Origin: Polaribacter sp. SA4-10
GTDB taxonomy: Bacteria > Bacteroidota > Bacteroidia > Flavobacteriales > Flavobacteriaceae
Assembly: GCA_949519155.1 (NCBI GenBank)
Contig: CATIQU010000021.1
Coordinates: 38,983-102,982 of the forward strand
DNA length: 64,000 bases
Direction of reading: 5' to 3'
Below, in pieces: positions 53,512-61,130 of this stretch. Within the stretch, counting starts at the first letter, position 1, and each line of letters opens with the position of its first letter. The position numbers and the translations under genes are program-made. The notes beneath the pieces were generated by a model, which was not told the origin of the DNA, did not search any database, and saw nothing but the letters and a program-made list of their open reading frames with translations.

Positions 53512-54612
53512 CTATGAATTTGATACTTTTTTTCCATCATCAATTCTTTGCTGTGCAATGTTAAACGCAGCCCTGTGTGTAGCGATGCTTTCTTTTTTTG
53601 AAAGTTCAAAAATAGCAAGGGTTGTATTGTAAATATTTTCTGTTTTACTTCTTATTTCTTCCTTGCCATATCCTTCTAACTCTGCATATAGGTTGATAAT
53701 TCCTCCTGCGTTAATTAAAAAATCAGGCGCATATGCAATTCCTTTTTCTTTCAACATACGTCCGTGTTTTATTTCATCTGCTAATTGATTGTTGGCCGCA
53801 CCAGCAATTACTTTTGCTTTTAATTGATGAATGGTAACGTCATTTATAGTTGCTCCTAGTGCACAAGGTGCATAAATATCAACATCTAAACCATAAATAT
53901 CTTTTCCGAAAATAACATTTGCATTGTATTTTTTACTCAAATTCTCTAAACGTTCTTCATTAATATCATTAATAATGACCTGCCCTCCTTCTTCAGTAAT
54001 ATGCTTCACCAATGCCTCACCAACGTGACCAATACCTTGAACTAGTACTTTTTTTCCAGCTAAACTCTCTGTTCCAAATTGAAATTTAGCAGCTGCTTTC
54101 ATCCCCATATACACACCATAAGCTGTTATTGGCGAAGGATTTCCAGCTCCTCCTTTACTTTCTGAAATTCCAGTAACGTAGGGAGTAACTTCCCTAACTA
54201 CATCCATATCTCGGGTTTCCATTCCCATATCTTCCGCAGTAATATAATTTCCACTTAAGGAATGAACAAACTTACCAAATCGACGCATTAAGGCATCGTT
54301 TTTTTGAGTTTTAGAATCTCCAATAATGACTGCCTTTCCACCCCCTAAATTCAATTCTGTAATAGCAGCTTTGTATGTCATTCCACGAGACAACCGCAAG
54401 ACATCGTTTAAAGCATGCCATTCACTTTCATAAGTCTTCATTCTAGTGCCTCCCAAAGCAGGTCCTAAAACTGTATTATGAATACCAATAATTGCTTTTA
54501 AACCTGTATCTTCGTCGTTACAAAAAACAATTTTCTCATGACCATCAAACGATAACTGCCCAAAAACAGGATCGTTTTTCAATGATTTTGCATCTACTAT
54601 TTCTGATGTCAT
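53512..54612 (-). CDS. Glu/Leu/Phe/Val dehydrogenase (leucine dehydrogenase type)
   Basis: 366 residues. The oxidative deaminase of branched-chain amino acids with NAD fits best. GGGKAVI with Lys93, the second Lys81 in GMTYKAAI, Asp128 in ITAEDMG and the Rossmann loop GIGHVG (193-198) are present; CALGATIND and VIAGAANNQL close the active site. Length matches LeuDH rather than the longer GDH. The gene is separated from nusB by 76 bases. Confidence 0.93.
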   Translation of the reverse strand: MTSEIVDAKSLKNDPVFGQLSFDGHEKIVFCNDEDTGLKAIIGIHNTVLGPALGGTRMKTYESEWHALNDVLRLSRGMTYKAAITELNLGGGKAVIIGDSKTQKNDALMRRFGKFVHSLSGNYITAEDMGMETRDMDVVREVTPYVTGISESKGGAGNPSPITAYGVYMGMKAAAKFQFGTESLAGKKVLVQGIGHVGEALVKHITEEGGQVIINDINEERLENLSKKYNANVIFGKDIYGLDVDIYAPCALGATINDVTIHQLKAKVIAGAANNQLADEIKHGRMLKEKGIAYAPDFLINAGGIINLYAELEGYGKEEIRSKTENIYNTTLAIFELSKKESIATHRAAFNIAQQRIDDGKKVSNS

Positions 54613-54759
54613 TTTTTAATTTTTATTAAATAAATCCTAAAATTTACGACACTAAAATAGGATATTGATAATTTAAATCAAAAAAAGATCATACAATTAT
54701 AGATAATTTCATATTTAAGCCCTAACAACTGAAGTAATTATGCTTCAAATTTAAAAAAT

Positions 54760-56526
54760 TTGCCCGTAAAATTGAAAGCTCTAAAATACATAAACAAGTA
54801 CTTTTTAAAATATAAATGGCGCTTTTTAGCAGGGCTACTCATCACCGTATTATCGAAACTTTTAGCCTTGCAAGTTCCTCGAGTTATTGGAAATTCTTTG
54901 AACGCTGTAGAAGATTATCAGAATGGGGAAATCATCGAATTAGACACCGTTAAAGAAACCCTCTTATTTAATATTTTAATCATTATTGTCGTCACAATTG
55001 TTGCAGGTTTTTTAACCTTTTTAATGCGCCAAAAAATCATCGTAACATCTCGTTTAATTGAATTTGATTTAAAAAACGAAATCTATAATCAATACCAACG
55101 ATTATCCCTCAATTTTTATAAAAAAAATAGAACTGGCGATTTAATGAATCGCATTAGTGAAGATGTCTCAAAAGTAAGGACATATGTAGGTCCTGCTGTA
55201 ATGTATAGTATCAATATGGTGGTTCTTTTTATTGTTGGTTTTACACAAATGGCCAGAGTCGATGCAACACTCACATTATACACTCTTTTGCCGTTTCCTA
55301 TTCTAGCCGTTTCAGTATTCTTTTTAAGTAAAGTAATTCACAAAAGGAGTGCCATTGTTCAGCAATACTTGTCAAAACTAACCTCTTTTAATCAAGAATT
55401 TTTCTCAGGGATTAACGTTGTAAAATCCTACGGTATCGAATCCTCTATTATTAAAGATTTTGATGCGATTGCCGATTTGAGCAAAGAAAAGAACATAGAT
55501 CTAAACAAAGCAAATGCCCTTTTCTTTCCTTTAATGGTTTTATTAATCGGAATCAGTAATTTGATTGTGATCTATATCGGAGGAAAACAATTTATAAATG
55601 GAGAAATTCAAATAGGAATTATTGTTGAATTTATATTATACGTAAATATTTTAACTTGGCCCGTAGCTATTGTTGGATGGGTTACCTCAATGGTTCAACA
55701 AGCAGAAGCTTCTCAATTAAGAATCAATGAATTCTTACAGCAAGTGCCCGAAATTAAAAACAACAACGAACGTTCTTTTGACTTGAAAGGTGAAGTTACT
55801 TTTAAAGATGTAACCTTAAAATACGACGATACAGAGATTACAGCACTTAAAAATATTTCTTTCACTGTAAAACAAGGACAAACAATAGCTATTTTAGGTA
55901 AAACAGGCTCAGGAAAAACGTCGGTCATCAACCTTGTTTCTCGTTTATATGATTCAACAGAAGGAACCATTTTAATTGATAATAAACCAATTAAGGAAAC
56001 GAATTTAGATGCGCTAAAAAATCAAATTGGTTTTGTGCCTCAAGATCCTTTTTTGTTTTCCGATACCATTGAAAATAATATAAAATTTGGTAAAGAGAAT
56101 GCCAGTTATGAAGAAATTATGAATGCTGCTAAAAACGCCGTTGTTCATAATAATATTATGGAATTCAAAAATGGATATCAAACCATTTTAGGCGAAAGAG
56201 GGGTTACACTTTCTGGCGGTCAAAAACAACGTGTTTCCATAGCAAGAGCAATTATAAAAAACCCAAGTATCTTAATTTTTGATGACTGTCTTTCGGCAGT
56301 TGATACAGAAACCGAAGAAAAGATACTTTCTAACTTAGAGCAAGTTTCTAAAAATAAAACTACATTTATTATCAGTCACCGAGTCTCATCTGCTAAAAAT
56401 GCAGACAAAATACTTGTATTAGATAATGGTGAAATAACGCAACAAGGCTCTCACAGCAAGCTATTAGAAGAAGATGGGTATTATAAGGAATTGTATGCAC
56501 AACAACTTTTAGAAAAAGAATTATAG
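54760..56526 (+). CDS. ABC exporter half-transporter (MsbA/YheI-like)
   Basis: 588 residues starting at TTG 54760. Six membrane helices lead to an ATPase domain with Walker A GKTGSGKT (380-387), signature LSGGQKQR and Walker B ILIFDD. The residue after the Walker B Asp508 is Asp509 where active sites usually have Glu; the same change marks the degenerate-site subunit of heterodimeric exporters such as BmrC. The H-loop ISHR is kept. The substrate is unknown. No partner half is adjacent. Confidence 0.92.
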   Translation: MPVKLKALKYINKYFLKYKWRFLAGLLITVLSKLLALQVPRVIGNSLNAVEDYQNGEIIELDTVKETLLFNILIIIVVTIVAGFLTFLMRQKIIVTSRLIEFDLKNEIYNQYQRLSLNFYKKNRTGDLMNRISEDVSKVRTYVGPAVMYSINMVVLFIVGFTQMARVDATLTLYTLLPFPILAVSVFFLSKVIHKRSAIVQQYLSKLTSFNQEFFSGINVVKSYGIESSIIKDFDAIADLSKEKNIDLNKANALFFPLMVLLIGISNLIVIYIGGKQFINGEIQIGIIVEFILYVNILTWPVAIVGWVTSMVQQAEASQLRINEFLQQVPEIKNNNERSFDLKGEVTFKDVTLKYDDTEITALKNISFTVKQGQTIAILGKTGSGKTSVINLVSRLYDSTEGTILIDNKPIKETNLDALKNQIGFVPQDPFLFSDTIENNIKFGKENASYEEIMNAAKNAVVHNNIMEFKNGYQTILGERGVTLSGGQKQRVSIARAIIKNPSILIFDDCLSAVDTETEEKILSNLEQVSKNKTTFIISHRVSSAKNADKILVLDNGEITQQGSHSKLLEEDGYYKELYAQQLLEKEL

Positions 56527-56556
56527 CCTTTAACATTTACACATGCTTTATTTTAT

Positions 56557-56564
56557 TAGATTTG
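56557..56564 (+). promoter_or_regulatory. Candidate -7 box TAGATTTG for the PUR-alpha-like gene
   Basis: TAGATTTG fits TAnnTTTG, 44 bases before the ATG at 56609. Confidence 0.4.
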
Positions 56565-56608
56565 TTTTAAGAAACAAACACGATTTATAAATACTATTAA
56601 AAAAAATT

Positions 56609-56971
56609 ATGGCAGAAAGAGTTGAACAAGAAGAAATTTTTTCACAAGTTTTAAGAGCTGGTAGAAGAACTTATTTTTTTGACGTTAGAGCAACAAAAGC
56701 AGACGACTACTATCTAACAGTTACGGAAAGTAAGAAGTTTACACATGATGATGGTTCTTTTCGATATCAAAAACACAAAATATATCTTTATAAAGAAGAT
56801 TTTAAAGATTTTCATGAAATGTTAGCCAAAGCTACTGACTACATTTTAAATGAAAAAGGAGACGAAGTAATTAGCGACCGTCATCAAAAAGACTTTAAGA
56901 AAGAAGAGGACACGGAAAAAGAAGTAAAATCTACTGAAAGTTTTACAGATATATCGTTTGACGACATATAA
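56609..56971 (+). CDS. DUF3276 / PUR-alpha-like nucleic-acid-binding protein
   Basis: 120 residues. EEIFSQVLRAGRRTYFFDVRATKADDYYLTVTESKK is the PUR repeat shared by the Bacteroidota DUF3276 family, related to the eukaryotic single-strand-binding protein Pur-alpha. The C-terminus (EKEVKSTESFTDISF) is acidic and disordered. Binding to RNA or single-stranded DNA is established for relatives and inferred here. Confidence 0.92.
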   Translation: MAERVEQEEIFSQVLRAGRRTYFFDVRATKADDYYLTVTESKKFTHDDGSFRYQKHKIYLYKEDFKDFHEMLAKATDYILNEKGDEVISDRHQKDFKKEEDTEKEVKSTESFTDISFDDI

Positions 56972-57053
56972 CAGCTATAATCTGTTTTTATACCCCATGT
57001 TTGTGAATTAAAATTTAGAAAATACACACCCGTTATATTTCAATTATAACTAC

Positions 57054-57088
57054 AAAAAAGCCACAAATTATAAATTTGAGGCTTTTTT
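57054..57088. terminator. Bidirectional terminator after the PUR-alpha-like gene
   Basis: The stem AAAAAAGCC / GGCTTTTTT with a further CAAATT / AATTTG pair inside, interrupted by one A-A mismatch, around an ATA loop. It separates a plus-strand gene from the convergent isochorismate synthase gene. Confidence 0.78.
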
Positions 57089-57132
57089 TTATTTGTTATC
57101 AACAATAAGGAATTTAGTATATTTTTTTATAA

Positions 57133-58200
57133 TCATAAGATTGCTTTCATTACAGCGCTCTTAGAAACTGTTTCTTCCCATTCCTTTAAAGCATTACTAT
57201 CTTTTGTAATTCCACCACCAATATATAGAAATGCTTTATTTTTTTTAATTTCCATACATCGTAAATTAACAAAAAGCGAGGACTTTTTAGAATCAAGACT
57301 ATTCTCCCCTACATTCAATTCACCCAAAAAACCAGTATAAAAAGTTCTTTGATAAAATTCACTTTTTAAAATAAATTCTTTTGTTTCCAACCTAGGAAGA
57401 CCACAAACAGCGGGTGTTGGATGCAAGGCATTAATAAGTGTTCTTAAATTTGAGGTTCCGCTTAATATTTTTCCTGAAATCTGGGTTCTTAAATGAAGTA
57501 AATTCCCTGCTTTTATCGTTTCTTTTTCACTCGTTTTTAAATGGACTGCAACCTCTCTTATTTGAGATTTGATAAATCGAGTTACCAATGCCTGTTCTTC
57601 CAATTCTTTCGATTGCCAAATCACCTCTTTCGAGCCAGTATAAACTTGTGTCCCTGCCAATGACATGGTTTTAAAACAGTCTTCAGAAATGGATAGCAAC
57701 TTTTCTGGAGTGGCTCCCATCCACAAACCAATTGTGGGATGAAACCAAATATAACCAAAGGCATTTGGATAGGTATGCAATAATTTTATAAAGCTCTCTA
57801 AAAATGTAAAGTTGGAAAGAGCAACTTCTTCACGTCTTGAAACAACTACTTTTTGAAACTGATTCTTTTTAATTTCTTTTATCGCTTTATTGACGAGTTT
57901 TAAATGACTCTCTTTTGAAGATGCATCCGCAATGAACTCTTTATTTTTTATTGATGGAAGTGGCGTATCTAAAACAAATGATTCTCGATAATATTCTGAT
58001 TCCTTTGCGGGAATTAGTATCGCTTTCTCCTGGTTGTCAAAAGGAGAAAAAACAAAACCAACTTCTGTGAAATCTTCCACAAAAAAAACTTCTTTTGTCT
58101 TTTGAAAAAAACCTGAAATCACACTTTCATTTGGTTTTCTATATACTACAAAGGGGGTTTGTAATTTATATTGAGATGCAATCCTATCAAAAATAGTCAA
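57133..58200 (-). CDS. Isochorismate synthase / chorismate-binding enzyme
   Basis: 355 residues of the MenF/EntC/TrpE fold. The C-terminal catalytic domain shows KVVVSRREEVAL, LWMGATPEKLL, the metal-binding motifs around MSLAGTQ, HLRTQISG, LHPTPAVCGLPR and the final GGGITKDSNALKEWEET. It should convert chorismate to isochorismate, the entry to menaquinone. The hotdog thioesterase gene 20 bases upstream is consistent with that branch, because DHNA-CoA must be hydrolysed later. Confidence 0.9.
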   Translation of the reverse strand: MTIFDRIASQYKLQTPFVVYRKPNESVISGFFQKTKEVFFVEDFTEVGFVFSPFDNQEKAILIPAKESEYYRESFVLDTPLPSIKNKEFIADASSKESHLKLVNKAIKEIKKNQFQKVVVSRREEVALSNFTFLESFIKLLHTYPNAFGYIWFHPTIGLWMGATPEKLLSISEDCFKTMSLAGTQVYTGSKEVIWQSKELEEQALVTRFIKSQIREVAVHLKTSEKETIKAGNLLHLRTQISGKILSGTSNLRTLINALHPTPAVCGLPRLETKEFILKSEFYQRTFYTGFLGELNVGENSLDSKKSSLFVNLRCMEIKKNKAFLYIGGGITKDSNALKEWEETVSKSAVMKAIL

Positions 58201-58220
58201 GATTAATATTTTTTTTAAGG

Positions 58221-58640
58221 TTATTTTCTTTTCTCTAAAACAATATTGGTCATTTTAGCAATCGCAATCAATTGCTCATCTTCATCCGTTATAACAACCT
58301 CCCAAAGATGGGTACTTCTGCCTTTATGAATGTTTTTTGCAGTCGCAAAGACAACACCTTCACGCATACTTTTTATATGGTTAATAGAGAGTTGAATTCC
58401 ATTTATAAATTGGTGGTCATTGTCGATAAAAAAATTAGAAGCTGCACTTCCAACGCTTTCTGCCAAAGCAGCAGTTGCACCACCATGTAATTGTCCGTAG
58501 GGCTGATGCACTTTTGCACTTACAGGCATTTTTGCAGTCAAAAAATCATCTCCCAAGTCAACAAACTCGATATCAAGTGTTTCCATTAGCGTATTTTTAC
58601 ATTTGTTATTAAAAACCGCTAAAATTTTATTTTTATCCAT
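58221..58640 (-). CDS. Hotdog-fold PaaI-type thioesterase, probable DHNA-CoA hydrolase
   Basis: 139 residues. The hotdog fold is shown by QPYGQLHGGATAALAESVGSAAS, which contains the catalytic acid Glu, and by FINGIQLSINHIKSM. Members hydrolyse acyl-CoA thioesters. Pairing with isochorismate synthase suggests 1,4-dihydroxy-2-naphthoyl-CoA hydrolysis in menaquinone synthesis; this is a neighbourhood inference. It starts at 58640 and is divergent from the next gene. Confidence 0.88.
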   Translation of the reverse strand: MDKNKILAVFNNKCKNTLMETLDIEFVDLGDDFLTAKMPVSAKVHQPYGQLHGGATAALAESVGSAASNFFIDNDHQFINGIQLSINHIKSMREGVVFATAKNIHKGRSTHLWEVVITDEDEQLIAIAKMTNIVLEKRK

Positions 58641-58679
58641 ATGTTGTTATTCTAATGTAAAATTACACATAAAAATTTG

Positions 58680-58687
58680 TATTTTTG
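58680..58687 (+). promoter_or_regulatory. Candidate -7 box TATTTTTG for the TnpR-like gene
   Basis: TATTTTTG (58680-58687) is 23 bases before the ATG at 58711. A further in-frame upstream extension of that gene would begin within the divergent thioesterase gene and is rejected. Confidence 0.45.
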
Positions 58688-58710
58688 CTCCTGAAAAGTT
58701 AAACTATTTC

Positions 58711-59208
58711 ATGTATAAAATACGCGTAATTTTAGATACCAAAGAAGATGTTATTAGAACGCTTTTGGTTGACAGCAATATCAATTTAGAAAAACTACAC
58801 CTAACAATAGCAAAGTCTTTTGGCTTTAAGGGGCAAGAAATGGCTTCGTTTTACAGAACGGATGAAGCCTGGACGCAAGGCGAAGAAATTCCATTATTTA
58901 ATATGGAAGAAATAGGCGAAGGAATTTCGATGCAAACCTGTATCTTAAATACAACCCTGCCAGACGAAAACGATAAGTTAATTTATGTCTACGATTTTTT
59001 AAAAATGTGGACATTTTATGTTGATGTAATAGAAATTTCTTCTGAAGAAAAACCAGGGTTACCATTAATCATCTTGACTGTTGGTGAAGTTCCCGCTGAA
59101 GCTCCCGAAAAAGAATTTGTTTCAGAAAACCCTGAAGGAAATGATGACATTGATGAAATTGATGATGAATATGGTTCTTTAGATGATTACGATTTTAATG
59201 AATATTAA
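58711..59208 (+). CDS. IS1096 TnpR-like (plasmid pRiA4b ORF-3-like) protein
   Basis: 165 residues from ATG 58711. The family is named after a passenger gene of IS1096 and plasmid pRiA4b ORF-3: YKIRVILDTKEDVIRTLLV, LHLTIAKSFGF, MASFYRTDEAW, and YDFLKMWTFYVDVIEI. The end is strongly acidic (DDIDEIDDEYGSLDDYDFNEY). No transposase or inverted repeats are nearby, so it is a stable chromosomal gene and not an insertion sequence. Function is unknown. Confidence 0.85.
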   Translation: MYKIRVILDTKEDVIRTLLVDSNINLEKLHLTIAKSFGFKGQEMASFYRTDEAWTQGEEIPLFNMEEIGEGISMQTCILNTTLPDENDKLIYVYDFLKMWTFYVDVIEISSEEKPGLPLIILTVGEVPAEAPEKEFVSENPEGNDDIDEIDDEYGSLDDYDFNEY

Positions 59209-59324
59209 AAAAGAATACACAAATTCTTAAGAACAATAATTTTAAACAATTTAACAATCCCTCTTTCTTCCGTAACAAATTTGTAATTTGACCGTCTTAT
59301 TGACAATCAATTAAATAAATTTCT

Positions 59325-60224
59325 TTGGAAAAAATTCTCTCTCTTAAAAATCTTGATAAAAAATTTGGACTTGTCCACGCAGTAAACAACCTTTCTTTTG
59401 ACATAGAAAAAGGAAATGTCTATGGAATATTAGGTCCTAATGGAAGCGGAAAGTCAACTACTTTAGGTATTATTTTGAATGTAGTAAATAAAACTTCAGG
59501 CGAATACTCTTGGTTTGATGGTAAATTATCTACCCATGAAGCCTTAAAGAAAGTAGGCGCTATTATTGAACGTCCGAACTTCTATCCCTATATGTCAGCA
59601 GCTCAGAATTTAAAACTAATTTGTAAAATTAAAGGAATTTCTACAGATAAAATAGCTGAAAAATTAAAAGCAGTAAACCTTTATGAGAGAAAAGATAGCA
59701 AATTTAGTGCTTTCTCATTAGGTATGAAACAACGACTAGCAATAGCTTCTGCTTTGTTAAATGATCCTGAAATCTTAATTTTAGACGAGCCAACAAATGG
59801 GTTAGATCCTCAAGGAATTCATGAGATTCGATTAATTATCAAAGAAATTGCAAAAAATGGAACAACCATTTTACTCGCTTCTCACCTATTGGATGAAGTT
59901 GAAAAAGTATGTAGTCATGTAATTGTAATTCGAAAAGGAATAAAATTATACTGTGGACGTGTTGATGAAATGACCGCATCTAAAGGTTTATTTGAATTAA
60001 AAGTGGAGATAAACCAAACTGAATTTTTAACACTGCTAGAAAAACACCCATCCATCAGTAAAGTACATTTAGATCACGAAACCTATATTGCAACGCTTGG
60101 CGAAGAGATGAGTGCTGCTGAGATGAATCGCTATTTGTTCGAAAATGGATTTATTGTTTCCCATTTAGTGAAACGAAAGCCAAGTTTAGAACAGCAATTC
60201 TTAGATTTAACAAGTAACAACTAA
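59325..60224 (+). CDS. ABC transporter ATP-binding protein (exporter type)
   Basis: 299 residues starting at TTG 59325. Walker A GPNGSGKST is at 37-45, the signature is FSLGMKQR, Walker B is ILILDEPTNGLD and the H-loop is ASHLLDE. The C-terminal 80 residues are the extra domain of DRA-type or NatA-like exporters. The matching permease gene begins 19 bases later. Confidence 0.92.
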   Translation: MEKILSLKNLDKKFGLVHAVNNLSFDIEKGNVYGILGPNGSGKSTTLGIILNVVNKTSGEYSWFDGKLSTHEALKKVGAIIERPNFYPYMSAAQNLKLICKIKGISTDKIAEKLKAVNLYERKDSKFSAFSLGMKQRLAIASALLNDPEILILDEPTNGLDPQGIHEIRLIIKEIAKNGTTILLASHLLDEVEKVCSHVIVIRKGIKLYCGRVDEMTASKGLFELKVEINQTEFLTLLEKHPSISKVHLDHETYIATLGEEMSAAEMNRYLFENGFIVSHLVKRKPSLEQQFLDLTSNN

Positions 60225-60242
60225 TCAACAAAAAACCACGTT

Positions 60243-61085
60243 ATGTTTAGACTACTATCCATAGAGTTTCATAAATTAAGGCACAGTAAAGCTAGCAAAG
60301 TACTAATTATCATCTATTTTGGACTTTTAACCTCTATTGCATTGATCGCGGCGGTTAAGATTCCGTTTTTTGGAAAAACCATCCATTTAGCAGAACAAGG
60401 TATTTTCAACTTCCCATATATTTGGCATTTTAATACCTATGTAGCGGCTTTGTTAAAATTTTTCTTATTGTTAGTCATCGTTTCTATGATGTCCAATGAA
60501 TACAGTAACAAAACTTTAAAACAAAATTTAATTGATGGTTTGAGTAAAAAGGAATTTATCCTGTCCAAATTTTATACCGTAATTGCCTTTGCACTCATCT
60601 CGACCCTCTTTGTCTTTATTATTTCTTTACTCTTAGGTGTCTTTTATTCAGATTATAATGAATTTGCAATTATAACCTCCGATTTAGAGTATCTTTTTGC
60701 CTTTTTCATAAAGTTAGTTGGTTTTTTCTCTTTTGGACTATTTTTAGGTATTTTAGTAAAAAGATCTGCTTTTGCAATTGGAGCAATGGTGATTTGGTGG
60801 ATTGGCGAAAAAATAATTTGGCTCATTGCGCTTTGGTTTTTCAGGACTTCTAAAGATGCAATGGTAGCAGCTTCAGGAGTTACAGAATGGCTGCCGTTAG
60901 AAGCAATGAGTAATCTAATTAAAGAACCGGGATCTCGACTAGGAGTCGTAAAAACCATCGCTAATCAAATGGGCGGGTTTACAAAAAGCTACGCCGTAGA
61001 GTTCCTAGATATTTCAATTGTATCTGTGTGGACATTTATCTTTATTTATGGAGCATTTGCATTGTTAAAAAAGAGGGATTTGTAA
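60243..61085 (+). CDS. ABC transporter permease subunit
   Basis: 280 residues with about six hydrophobic helices (first near residues 21-38; then VAALLKFFLLLVIVSMMS and later pairs). It shows the ABC-2 type architecture of NatB-like permeases, with EYSNKTLKQNLIDGLSKKEFILSKF after helix 2. It forms a transporter with the ATPase encoded just upstream. What it exports is unknown. Confidence 0.9.
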   Translation: MFRLLSIEFHKLRHSKASKVLIIIYFGLLTSIALIAAVKIPFFGKTIHLAEQGIFNFPYIWHFNTYVAALLKFFLLLVIVSMMSNEYSNKTLKQNLIDGLSKKEFILSKFYTVIAFALISTLFVFIISLLLGVFYSDYNEFAIITSDLEYLFAFFIKLVGFFSFGLFLGILVKRSAFAIGAMVIWWIGEKIIWLIALWFFRTSKDAMVAASGVTEWLPLEAMSNLIKEPGSRLGVVKTIANQMGGFTKSYAVEFLDISIVSVWTFIFIYGAFALLKKRDL

Positions 61086-61130
61086 TAGATTTTAAATATA
61101 TTTGGTTTTTCTTAAACCAGCCCTATTTAA

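Noticed and set aside
58603..58710. Longer start for the IS1096 TnpR-like gene
   Set aside because: The extra 36 residues would lie inside the divergent thioesterase gene and across its own promoter, and have no similarity to the family.
58711..59208. An intact insertion sequence around the TnpR-like gene
   Set aside because: No transposase, terminal inverted repeat or target-site duplication could be seen on either side.
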